Positions 19,883 to 27,651 of a stretch of 40,039 nt of DNA are shown one piece after another. Origin of the DNA: Oscillatoriales cyanobacterium RM2_1_1 (lineage in GTDB: Bacteria > Cyanobacteriota > Cyanobacteriia > Cyanobacteriales > Microcoleaceae); assembly GCA_012033335.1 (NCBI GenBank), contig JAAURB010000046.1, forward strand, positions 1 to 40,039, read 5' to 3'. The position numbers and the translations under genes are program-made. How positions within the stretch are numbered: the stretch's first letter is position 1; every line of letters begins with the position of its first letter. The notes under the pieces are model-generated. The model was not told where the DNA came from and searched no databases. It saw only the letters and a program-made list of their open reading frames with translations.

Positions 19883-20122
19883 TCAATAGTCTGACCAGAG
19901 AACTTGAATTTTGATCTGCTGGTTTCGGGGAAGTTGAGAGTAGGTATGTAAAATTTCCTCATGGGTATGATTGATAATGAGAGCGGCCAATTCACCTACG
20001 GTTTCTGCCTTGAGTAGGGCAATTTTTAAGGCTTCCAGGGAAGGATTTGGTAATACAAGTTGAAGCTTTTGGTCAGAGATTGACATGATCAAGTCCCAGT
20101 TCATCACCCACCGTTCATCCAT
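19883..20122 (-). CDS. Small hypothetical protein, translationally coupled
   Basis: 79 residues from ATG 20122; an internal ATG (MSISDQKLQLVLPNPSLEAL) is an equally plausible start. The body is a short helical acidic protein (VGELAALIINHTHEEILHTY). Its start overlaps the end of the MAPEG-like gene by 8 bases (ATGGATGA), so coupling is likely. I do not recognise a family. Confidence 0.5.
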   Translation of the reverse strand: MDERWVMNWDLIMSISDQKLQLVLPNPSLEALKIALLKAETVGELAALIINHTHEEILHTYSQLPRNQQIKIQVLWSDY

Positions 20123-20363
20123 CCAGAACTAAGGCTAGATTGGCCAGAGTTTCGACTGCAAGTCCTGGCATTTGCTGCTTGACCTCTTGATAACAACCCC
20201 AGGCATAGAGCACCCGCCCAGCAATATGGGGATCACCGGTTATTTGGGGAGCCATGACTTGATAGCTCATCCGAGCTTGACCCCCATCAAACAGAATATT
20301 AAACAGAATTATAAAGTAGGTTAGCAAGGCAGCAAGGGTGACTAAACCGGGCCAGGGTGACAT
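20115..20363 (-). CDS. MAPEG-family membrane protein with internal deletion
   Basis: The N-terminus (SPWPGLVTLAALLTYFIILF then YQVMAPQITGDP) and C-terminus (GRVLYAWGCYQEVKQQMPGL..ETLANLALVL) match the two ends of bacterial MAPEG proteins, small four-helix membrane enzymes related to glutathione transferases. Family members are about 130-150 residues; this one is 82. The middle, which would hold the NTLEQ motif and the second helix, is absent while the frame is kept. The gene is therefore probably a non-functional or altered deletion product. The start ATG 20363 has a good AGGAG site. Confidence 0.7.
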   Translation of the reverse strand: MSPWPGLVTLAALLTYFIILFNILFDGGQARMSYQVMAPQITGDPHIAGRVLYAWGCYQEVKQQMPGLAVETLANLALVLDG

Positions 20364-20458
20364 AGAAACTTCTCCTCAAGCGGGCAAATATTGGCTTTAC
20401 CTATGCTAACCTGACCTGTTGATTGATCAGTAGTCCAATCAGCAGGGCAAGATTCAGG

Positions 20459-21901
20459 TCATTCCTGCTGCTTCACCAAATTTCCCAACGTCTTCATCGC
20501 CTGCTGAATTTCACTCGACCAGGGGAGACCGCAGTTGAGTCGGAAACAGTTTTGATAGTCTCCTGTTGTTGAAAACATTGAGCCGGGGGCAATACTAATC
20601 TGATGTTGATAGGCGGCTTCGTAGAGCTTTCCAGAATCAAAGGGTTTAGGCAACTCCAGCCACAACACATGGCCCCCCTGAGGTCGAGTCACCTTGGTGG
20701 TGGCCGGAAAGTATTCATAGATAGCCTGGGTCATCCGCATCACCTGTTCTTGATAGGCTCGTCGTAGATGCCGCAGATGCCGATCATAACCGCCATTGGC
20801 CAGGAACGCAGCAATCACCAGTTGGTTGGGGGTTGCTGTTCCCAGGTTAATAAATAATTTAAGCCGCTCCAGTCGGGCTTGATAGCGACCAGCGATCGCC
20901 CATCCGACTCGTAACCCCGGGGACAGCGTTTTACTAAAGGACGCACAGTACATCACCAATCCTTTGCGATCAAATGCCTTAACGGCCTTGGGACGACTGC
21001 CCTGAAAACAGAGTTCTCCGTAAATATCATCCTCGATCAAGGGAGTGTCATATTTTTCTAAAATCCCAACCAATTGTTGCTTCTGTTCGTCGGTCATACA
21101 ACTGCCCAAGGGATTGCTAAAGTTGGTGACCAATAGACAGGCTGCAACTTTCCCCTGGTTTAGGGCATTTTCCAAATCGGGGAGCGATAATCCGTCCCGG
21201 GGATGGGTGGGCAATTCCAGGGCCTTCAGATGCAGGGATTCTAAAATCTCCAGGATTCCATAGTAAGCCGGAGATTCCAGGGCAACGGTGTCCCCCGGTT
21301 GGGTAATGGCCCGCAGGGAGAGATAAATGGCTTCATAGGTGCCGTTGGTAATCAAAATCTCATCCGGAGCGATCGCACATCCCGCATCCATCATCCGTCG
21401 GGCAATTTCATGGCGCAAGGGTTCACAGCCCGGAATCCCCCCATAGGAATGACACAATCTGGGATTCTGGCGCAAAACCTGACTCATCAGGCGATTCAGG
21501 GCTTTTATTGGAAACAGATCTATCCCGGGAACAGCGGCTCCGAGTTTGATCACCTGGGGATCTTGAAGGGCGGCATTGATTCGCACCGATAAGGAGGCAT
21601 CTACCTCCCGAGCCAGTTGAGGGGGGGCCGAGGGTGCTGGTTCGTCTCGAGGGTGCAAAATCTGACGCTTGACGTAATAACCTGACTGGGGACGGGCCCC
21701 GATTAGTCCTCGATCTTCCAAGAGCCGATACGCTTCTAAGACCGTTGAGATGCTGACATTCATCTGTTGGTGCATTTTCCGCACAGAGGGAATCCGATCC
21801 CCCGGTTGCAGAGTTCCCTCCTCAATCAAGCACTGAACGCGATGGGCAACTTGCTCATAGAGATTGACTTTTTCATCAGATTCCAGGAATTTAACACTCA
21901 T
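20459..21901 (-). CDS. MocR-type transcriptional regulator (GntR HTH plus aminotransferase domain)
   Basis: This protein is 480 residues from ATG 21901, or 488 from ATG 21925; neither start has a strong ribosome site. Residues 1-75 form a GntR winged helix (EGTLQPGDRIPSVRKMHQQM, VSISTVLEAYRLLEDRGLI). The rest is a fold-type I aminotransferase with ITNGTYEAIYLSL, TNFSNPLGSCM, IEDDIYGEL and the PLP-binding Lys324 in SFSKTLSPGLRVGW. MocR proteins sense PLP or amino-acid derivatives and control neighbouring genes. No obvious target is adjacent, since the divergent neighbour at 22045 is a small unknown protein. Confidence 0.92.
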   Translation of the reverse strand: MSVKFLESDEKVNLYEQVAHRVQCLIEEGTLQPGDRIPSVRKMHQQMNVSISTVLEAYRLLEDRGLIGARPQSGYYVKRQILHPRDEPAPSAPPQLAREVDASLSVRINAALQDPQVIKLGAAVPGIDLFPIKALNRLMSQVLRQNPRLCHSYGGIPGCEPLRHEIARRMMDAGCAIAPDEILITNGTYEAIYLSLRAITQPGDTVALESPAYYGILEILESLHLKALELPTHPRDGLSLPDLENALNQGKVAACLLVTNFSNPLGSCMTDEQKQQLVGILEKYDTPLIEDDIYGELCFQGSRPKAVKAFDRKGLVMYCASFSKTLSPGLRVGWAIAGRYQARLERLKLFINLGTATPNQLVIAAFLANGGYDRHLRHLRRAYQEQVMRMTQAIYEYFPATTKVTRPQGGHVLWLELPKPFDSGKLYEAAYQHQISIAPGSMFSTTGDYQNCFRLNCGLPWSSEIQQAMKTLGNLVKQQE

Positions 21902-22044
21902 GGCGAAATCTAGACCTGAACACATAACAGTTTGGCTATTTCAAACTGTTACCATCACAATCTAGCTCGATTGCATCTGGTTGGCAAGGCCAGAATCGGG
22001 CATGATCGGTCTAGATCAGGTTATGCAACGGCAAGGTAGCTCCG

Positions 22045-22332
22045 ATGAAAATCACTCCGACTTCTGCTTTTCCTCTAGGCTTTGAGTTCTCCCAGCCCAA
22101 TCCCAGACTAGGATCCGAGTCCTTTGAGTTGAGTTTAGCTGGCGGACTTGGAGGTTTAATTGGGGCTCTGCCCCGGTTATTATTAACCGGGGCAGAGCCC
22201 AAAATTTGGCAAACTCAAGGGTCTGACCAGACTCAGGTCTGGCATGTCTACGATCCCCAGACGGCGGAGACACTCTCATTTGACTCAGAGATGGCGTTGC
22301 GAGCCTGGTTAGAGGATCGGTACAATCATTGA
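22045..22332 (+). CDS. Small cyanobacterial hypothetical protein carrying an in-frame palindrome
   Basis: A 95-residue protein. The C-terminal part VWHVYDPQTAETLSFDSEMA then LRAWLEDRYNH looks like a compact conserved domain of small cyanobacterial proteins (WxVYDPxTxxTxxFDSExxxRxWLExRY). The middle GALPRLLLTGAEPK is encoded by a perfect 17-bp-arm palindrome (22163-22200) of the kind usually found between genes. The repeat keeps the frame open. It converges on glgB, 38 bases away. Function unknown. Confidence 0.65.
   Translation: MKITPTSAFPLGFEFSQPNPRLGSESFELSLAGGLGGLIGALPRLLLTGAEPKIWQTQGSDQTQVWHVYDPQTAETLSFDSEMALRAWLEDRYNH
22163..22200. repeat. Perfect 17-bp palindrome inside a coding sequence
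   Basis: Arms 22163-22179 (GGGCTCTGCCCCGGTTA) and 22184-22200 are exact complements with loop TTAT. The GGGGCAGAGCCC core resembles the dispersed G/C-rich repeats around chlB. Confidence 0.9.
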
Positions 22333-22370
22333 GGATGGGTCTGGAGTGGGCTGTCTGGAGCGTTCTGCTT

Positions 22371-24668
22371 TTAACCAGGCTTGATACCGAAAACCTCGGC
22401 GGTTTTGGCCTGATCCAACTTGAACATCAACACCCCGAGAGGGGGCAGACATAAATCCAGGGATTGGGCATAGTTGTGCATCCACCATTCCTCTGTCCAC
22501 TTGCCCCCTAGATTGCCCATATTGCTGCCCCCATACTCACTGGCATCACTGTTGAATACTTCCGTATAGAAGCCCGGTTCCGGCACCCCAATCCGATAGT
22601 GGCTATGGGGTTGAGGTGTGAAGTTGCAGATGATAGCCAGAAAATCATCCGTATCCTTGGCCCGCCGGATAAAAGCAGCCACACTATGGCTACTGTCACT
22701 GCAATCAATCCACTGGAAGCCCTCTTCAGAAAAATCCCTCTCATAGAGGGCGGGTTGAGCCTTATACAACCGATGCAAATCCTGGAAAAGCCGCTGAATT
22801 CCCTGGTGAGCTGGAAAATTCAAGAGTTCCCACTGTAATGTTCCCCAATTATTCCATTCCTTCCACTGGGCCAGTTCCATTCCCATAAAGATGGTTTTCT
22901 TACCTGGATGGGCAAACATATAGGTGAATAGACAGCGGACATTGGCAAATTTCTGCCACTCATCTCCGGGCATTTTCCCCAGAATATGACTCTTACCATG
23001 GACAACCTCATCATGGGAGAGAGCCAACATGAAATTCTCGCTGTGATGATACCAAATACTGAAGGTAATATTGTTCTGATGGAACTGGCGGAACCAGGGA
23101 TCCATGTGGAAGTAGTCCAGCATGTCGTGCATCCAGCCCATATTCCACTTGAGATTGAATCCCAAGCCTCCCACATAGGTGGGCCAGGACACCATGGGCC
23201 AGGAGGTGGATTCTTCAGCAATGGAGAGGGCTCCGGGATAATAGCTGAACAGGACATGGTGGGTCTGCCGGAGGAAGTCAGCCCCTTCGATGTGTTCGCA
23301 GCCTCCGTATTGGTTGGCTGTCCATTCCCCATCCTCCCGACAATAATTGCGGTAGATAATCGAGGCAACGGCATCTACCCGAATTCCATCGATATGGTAC
23401 TTATCAAACCAGAACAGGGCGTTGGACACCAGGAAGTTGCGAACTTCATTGCGTCCGTAGTCAAACACCAGGGTTCCCCAACCCTTATGCTCTCCAATTC
23501 GAGGGTCAGCATATTCATAGAGGTGAGTGCCATCGAAAAAGGCCAAACCATGGCCATCCTTGGGAAAGTGACCGGGAACCCAATCCACGATCACCCCAAT
23601 CTCCTGGGCATGGCATTGATCCACAAAGTACATGAAGTCCTCTGGCGTGCCAAACCGAGAAGTAGGGGCATAGTAACCGGTTACCTGATAACCCCAGGAG
23701 CCATCAAAGGGATATTCAGCTATGGGCAACAGTTCAATATGGGTGAAGCCCAGATCTTTAACGTAGGGAATTAGCTTGTCCGCCAATTCCCGGTAAGTCA
23801 GATAGCGGGCTCCGGGGTCAAGCTCACAGGTTTGGACTGGGGTCTCCAGGGTGCCATCTGCTAATCTATGGGGATTGGCCATCGCGTCATGGTTCCAGGA
23901 TCCAAGATGGCATTCATAGACCGAAATCGGCTGTGCCAGGTGATTCTGATCACGACGGTGCTCCATCCAATCTTGATCATGCCATTGGTAAGTATCTAAA
24001 TCTGCAACAATAGAGGCGGTTTTAGGGCGGACTTCTTGAAAGAAACCGTAGGGATCAGACTTTTCATAAATGTGACCTTCCCAGTTTTTGACTTCGTATT
24101 TGTAGCGATCGCCCACCTTGACTTCTGGAATAAATAGTTCCCAAACCCCATTGCCAAATTTCCGCATCTGATGCTTACGGCCATCCCAATAGTTGAAATC
24201 ACCTAGGATAGAGACGTTTCGGGCATTGGGAGCCCAGAGAGCAAAATAAACCCCACTGACTCCCTCCAGGGTCATGGGATGGGCCCCCAGCTTTTCATAG
24301 ATCCGGTGATGGTTGCCCTCAGAGAACAGATGCACATCAAAGTCAGTCAGCTTAGGAGAACGAAACGCATAGGGATCATAAATCACCCGTTCATGGTCTC
24401 CTTCCTTGACTTTAAGCTGATAGTTACTCAATTCAGATTTGTCCAAAACGCATTCAAAAAAGTGGGGGTTATGGACGGATTCCATGGGATACTCTTCCCG
24501 TAGCTCTGGTATCAAAACCCAGGCGGCCTCGGCGTTGGGTAAGTAAGCTCGGACAACCCATTGAGTCTTACCGTTCTGCTCGATTGGATGAGGGCCAAGA
24601 ATTTCAAAGGGATCTTGATGATGATTCCAAACAATCCGATCAATCTGGTCAACTGCAATGGTGGTCAT
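22371..24668 (-). CDS. glgB: 1,4-alpha-glucan branching enzyme (GH13)
   Basis: It introduces alpha-1,6 branches into glycogen. The 765-residue protein has N-terminal CBM48-like beta domains (about 1-230; [30 protein letters not shown]) and then a GH13 barrel. Catalytic residues are visible: Asp432 in GIRVDAVAS, Glu485/486 in SIAEESTSW and Asp553 in [10 protein letters not shown]. The C-terminal all-beta domain ends near FGIKPG. Length and order are typical of cyanobacterial GlgB. The start is ATG 24668. The upstream region carries a 41-bp direct repeat that may be regulatory. Confidence 0.98.
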   Translation of the reverse strand: MTTIAVDQIDRIVWNHHQDPFEILGPHPIEQNGKTQWVVRAYLPNAEAAWVLIPELREEYPMESVHNPHFFECVLDKSELSNYQLKVKEGDHERVIYDPYAFRSPKLTDFDVHLFSEGNHHRIYEKLGAHPMTLEGVSGVYFALWAPNARNVSILGDFNYWDGRKHQMRKFGNGVWELFIPEVKVGDRYKYEVKNWEGHIYEKSDPYGFFQEVRPKTASIVADLDTYQWHDQDWMEHRRDQNHLAQPISVYECHLGSWNHDAMANPHRLADGTLETPVQTCELDPGARYLTYRELADKLIPYVKDLGFTHIELLPIAEYPFDGSWGYQVTGYYAPTSRFGTPEDFMYFVDQCHAQEIGVIVDWVPGHFPKDGHGLAFFDGTHLYEYADPRIGEHKGWGTLVFDYGRNEVRNFLVSNALFWFDKYHIDGIRVDAVASIIYRNYCREDGEWTANQYGGCEHIEGADFLRQTHHVLFSYYPGALSIAEESTSWPMVSWPTYVGGLGFNLKWNMGWMHDMLDYFHMDPWFRQFHQNNITFSIWYHHSENFMLALSHDEVVHGKSHILGKMPGDEWQKFANVRCLFTYMFAHPGKKTIFMGMELAQWKEWNNWGTLQWELLNFPAHQGIQRLFQDLHRLYKAQPALYERDFSEEGFQWIDCSDSSHSVAAFIRRAKDTDDFLAIICNFTPQPHSHYRIGVPEPGFYTEVFNSDASEYGGSNMGNLGGKWTEEWWMHNYAQSLDLCLPPLGVLMFKLDQAKTAEVFGIKPG

Positions 24669-24748
24669 AGGGTCTTAAATGCCTTACTACAAAAGATTAC
24701 TATTAAAAAGCCAGGTTGGATTACTTTGAGTTTTTAGTCTGAGTTTTC

Positions 24749-24855
24749 AGTTTAAGTTTTTGGTTTGAACGTTTGTGCCTAATTTTTGCGCTTAACGTTT
24801 GCGCTTGAGTTTATAGTTTAAATTTTTGGTTTGAATGTTTGCGCCTAATTTTTGC
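24749..24855. repeat. Pair of 41-bp direct repeats upstream of glgB
   Basis: 24749-24789 and 24815-24855 differ at three positions (period 66). They are T-rich on the plus strand and lie within a longer run of GTTTGNGC and TTTGGTTTGAA words. They are in the 24669-25038 gap between glgB and the GST-like gene, which holds no supported gene. Confidence 0.85.
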
Positions 24856-25038
24856 TGTTACATCTATATCTATAAACAAAATTGAAACACCTGCCCTCTT
24901 CTTTGAGAACTAAACTGGTGCAAACTGGCCTGAAAAATTTAAGGGATCAACTTTACCCATAGCCAAATCGTTAACACAAGTATACAAATGGGGGGGGCAA
25001 TAGGGAATAGAAATTTGAAATTTGCCCTGGGATAATTC

Positions 25039-25707
25039 TTATGACAATCCAGGAGGCAGGGCTTCCCCACAGGCTTGATGGATGCGGATCAGGGCCGCAA
25101 ATAGCCAGGGTTCACTCTGGCGATAGTAAGGAATCAACGCTAGGGGACTGAGGAGCGCTGCCGCCGTCAGGTCAGCTACCGTGAGCTGGTTGCCCACTAG
25201 GTAGGCTTGATGTTGCCAGGTTTTCAAGTGTTCTAGGGCGATCGCCAGACGGCCCTCTGCCAACTCAACAGTGGCCACATTAATTCCATACTGACGACGA
25301 ACCACCTGAATCACCGCCTGACTTGACCAGGAAGGATCGATAGACTTGCCCTCATGGGCTCTGAAGTGGTAGTAGACAAATCGAGTCGCTGTGCCAATGC
25401 TTTCATCTAGCCAGTCCTCTAACATCAAGGCTTGGGTTTGAAGTTCCGGATCCTGGGGCAGCAAGGGTAGATTGGGGCAATGCTGATCGAGAAATTTGAA
25501 AATCTGACTGGAATCGGCGATCGCCCCTGGATCATTTCCCAGTTCTGGCAGGAGCACTGGAACCGTTGTCAGTCCAGTTAGGGGTTTGAGCTTGAGAATA
25601 TGCAGCCCCGGTGTCAAATTCTCCACTCGATAGGGGATTTTTTTGTAGGCCAGAGCCAGACGAGCTTTGCGACAGTAATGGGAGGTACTGAATTGTAAAA
25701 GTAGCAT
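25039..25707 (-). CDS. Glutathione S-transferase family protein
   Basis: This is a 222-residue protein from ATG 25707. The longer frame from 25794 would overlap the upstream gene and adds a sequence with no GST character. The N-terminal thioredoxin-like domain has STSHYCRKARLALAYKKIPY, with a Cys at the active-site turn, and TVPVLLPELG before ADSSQIFKFLD. The C-terminal helical domain ends near residue 215 with YLVGNQLTVADLTAAALL, the usual N-capping box. The substrate is unknown. It starts 13 bases after the stop of the upstream two-TM protein gene, so the two are probably one operon. Confidence 0.87.
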   Translation of the reverse strand: MLLLQFSTSHYCRKARLALAYKKIPYRVENLTPGLHILKLKPLTGLTTVPVLLPELGNDPGAIADSSQIFKFLDQHCPNLPLLPQDPELQTQALMLEDWLDESIGTATRFVYYHFRAHEGKSIDPSWSSQAVIQVVRRQYGINVATVELAEGRLAIALEHLKTWQHQAYLVGNQLTVADLTAAALLSPLALIPYYRQSEPWLFAALIRIHQACGEALPPGLS

Positions 25708-25720
25708 AGGATTGAATCGG

Positions 25721-26371
25721 TCAAGCGGGGGGAAGATGGGTTTGCAGCTTTTCGGCTTCTGCCTGAAGGTTGGTGGCAACCTGGAGGGCTTCATTCAGGA
25801 GACGGCCATGGTTGGTGGAGCGATCGCTGATTTGTAGAGCGGTTAGAGCGGTTAAGTTGGTCGCAAATAAATCTTGATGTTCCCGCAAAAATCGGCGGTT
25901 CTTTCTGAAGATGGCCTCAGTTTCCAACGCTCGGACTAAATCCTCCCGGAGGAGTTGCAACGCTTTGATAATGTCTGCTCGATGATACAACTGAGGCGGA
26001 TTACCCGGTACTGACGCTACCTTATCGTAGATATCTACGGCTTTGATCGTAGCATTGTAGCGCTCTACATCCTCAAAAATCCGGATCAAGTTGCGGTGTT
26101 TGAGGGTGATCAAAATCTTCAGGGCATCGTCTACAATCAGGCCCAGGGCCAGACCTAGATGAATCAGCCATAGAATCCTGGAATAACTGGGGACAACCAG
26201 AGCCAAGATAGTGTAGCTGAGAAAAATCATTCCCCCAACAATAATGACTTGGGCGATTTCCCAGACTAATTTCTGGCGGGTGGCGGGACGATAGCAGCGA
26301 CTCATGGGAATACCGCTCAGGTGCCGAAGTTCTCCTGGAGTTAATTCTAGTGCTTCTAAATCGGCTTGCAT
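25721..26371 (-). CDS. Two-TM hypothetical membrane protein
   Basis: A 216-residue protein. It has two adjacent hydrophobic helices (about 40-62, EIAQVIIVGGMIFLSYTILA; and 67-88, ILWLIHLGLALGLIVDDALK). A long helical cytosolic part follows, with HRNLIRIFEDVERYNATIKA and VRALETEAIFRKNRRF, and probable coiled-coil character. I do not recognise a named domain. The two-helix-plus-helical-tail layout recalls the SLATT-type neighbour upstream. It lies between that gene and a GST-like gene on the same strand. Function unknown. Confidence 0.7.
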   Translation of the reverse strand: MQADLEALELTPGELRHLSGIPMSRCYRPATRQKLVWEIAQVIIVGGMIFLSYTILALVVPSYSRILWLIHLGLALGLIVDDALKILITLKHRNLIRIFEDVERYNATIKAVDIYDKVASVPGNPPQLYHRADIIKALQLLREDLVRALETEAIFRKNRRFLREHQDLFATNLTALTALQISDRSTNHGRLLNEALQVATNLQAEAEKLQTHLPPA

Positions 26372-26448
26372 AAACCCATCTAACTTTAAGACTATTCCTT
26401 GAACATTTTTCAGTTGTAGCTTAAAGCCGGGGGAAACTGACCTGCAGG

Positions 26449-26472
26449 GAAATAGCCAAGACGGCTGTTCTA
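26449..26472. repeat. Dispersed hairpin repeat, second copy
   Basis: GAAATAGCC-AAGAC-GGCTGTTC, related to 9089-9112. It sits in the 120-bp gap between the two membrane-protein genes. Confidence 0.45.
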
Positions 26473-26491
26473 CTCTATTGACGCAGGAGGA

Positions 26492-27172
26492 TCAATCACT
26501 GTGATGCTTGGTTGCCATTGGAGCCACAAGTCCTTGCTGATCGGCAGCAGATCTAGCCTTCTGATAGGCCCATTCTGGAGTAACCGGCAGGGGCTTTTTC
26601 GCTTCGACATATTCCTGGTTGATGGCGACTAATTCATTGAGTTCCTCCTGGATCGACCGGGGTTCTAGCTGGCATCTGAGAATAAACGCGTCATAGCGAT
26701 CCGCTAGTTGCTCATAAACCCGAGAGGTCATCTTGTGAATTCCAGCCTTTTCGCTGGGATTTAGGAAGGTCAACAGGGGCGCTAAACCTGCCACAATCAC
26801 TGAGAAAATAATCTGTAACACCTTAAGGGAAACATCTCCACTGCCTAAATCCGAAATGGCCTGAACACTGGCGATCGCGGCAAATATGGTACTGGGAATA
26901 CCGATATACAGATTGGTGTTTGACCAGCGGACTGAAATATAAATATGGGCCCAGCTCATAATCCGGCAGAGATTACGTCGATCCTCTGCCCGGGCCAAAA
27001 TATCCTCTCGATTGACCAAGCCATCGGGATTGGCTGGAGGGGCTGGATCAACATCAGGAATCATCGGTTCAGGGGGAATCGGTTGAGGATTGGGCGGGGG
27101 GGTGAATGGGGGATCGGGTTGGGGAGTCGGTTGGAGATAGTCGGGGGACTCAGGATTATTAACATTCATCAT
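26492..27172 (-). CDS. SLATT/DUF4231-like two-TM protein
   Basis: This protein is 226 residues from ATG 27172; the TTG at 27190 is a weaker start. The Pro/Asn-rich N-tail (to about 60) is unusual. The core ILARAEDRRNLCRIMSWAHI, NLYIGIPSTIFAAIASVQAI, LQIIFSVIVAGLAPLLTFLN and the following ADRYDAFILRCQL show the two helices and flanking amphipathic segments of the SLATT/DUF4231 group. SLATT proteins are predicted membrane effectors of nucleotide-signalling defence systems when next to SMODS-type cyclases. No cyclase is visible here, so a defence role is only a possibility. Confidence 0.65.
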   Translation of the reverse strand: MMNVNNPESPDYLQPTPQPDPPFTPPPNPQPIPPEPMIPDVDPAPPANPDGLVNREDILARAEDRRNLCRIMSWAHIYISVRWSNTNLYIGIPSTIFAAIASVQAISDLGSGDVSLKVLQIIFSVIVAGLAPLLTFLNPSEKAGIHKMTSRVYEQLADRYDAFILRCQLEPRSIQEELNELVAINQEYVEAKKPLPVTPEWAYQKARSAADQQGLVAPMATKHHSD

Positions 27173-27190
27173 GGCTAACGTTAAATTCAA

Positions 27191-27651
27191 GAGGATGGGG
27201 TTTAAAAGGCTATCGGTAATATATTCCGATTGAAAGTCTTTGCTTCAAGAGTATTTACTTTAGAGAAATTCACCAAAGACATTCACCGTTCAGGCTTGTT
27301 TGAGCTGATAAGCTCCAGAACTCAGCCCAATCTGGTAAATCCCGATGATCGAATGGACTGACCACCGGGGTTGGGGTTTAGGATTGAATCCCGACTGTTC
27401 ATCATTGATCGCAGATTACCGATACAAACCATGGAAGAACCCGCCCAATTCGCCCCAAACTTACCTGTCAGATCTACCTATCCGTACGGGTTCAATCACT
27501 CCAGTAAATCGTCAGAAATCGGCAAAAACCTATTAAGCAACCTGGTTTTGAAAAATCTGCCTCAGCATTATAGGGTATGTTGGTTCAGGTTGATCATAGG
27601 GCCCTTCCCCCCTCAAGTCCCTTCAGGTAACTGCCTCCATTTAGGCCCCGT
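27191..27651. other. Intergenic stretch without a supported gene
   Basis: This is the space between the prolyl oligopeptidase stop and the SLATT-like start, both on the minus strand. Short plus-strand frames here lack protein character. I see no strong palindrome or repeat. Confidence 0.5.
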
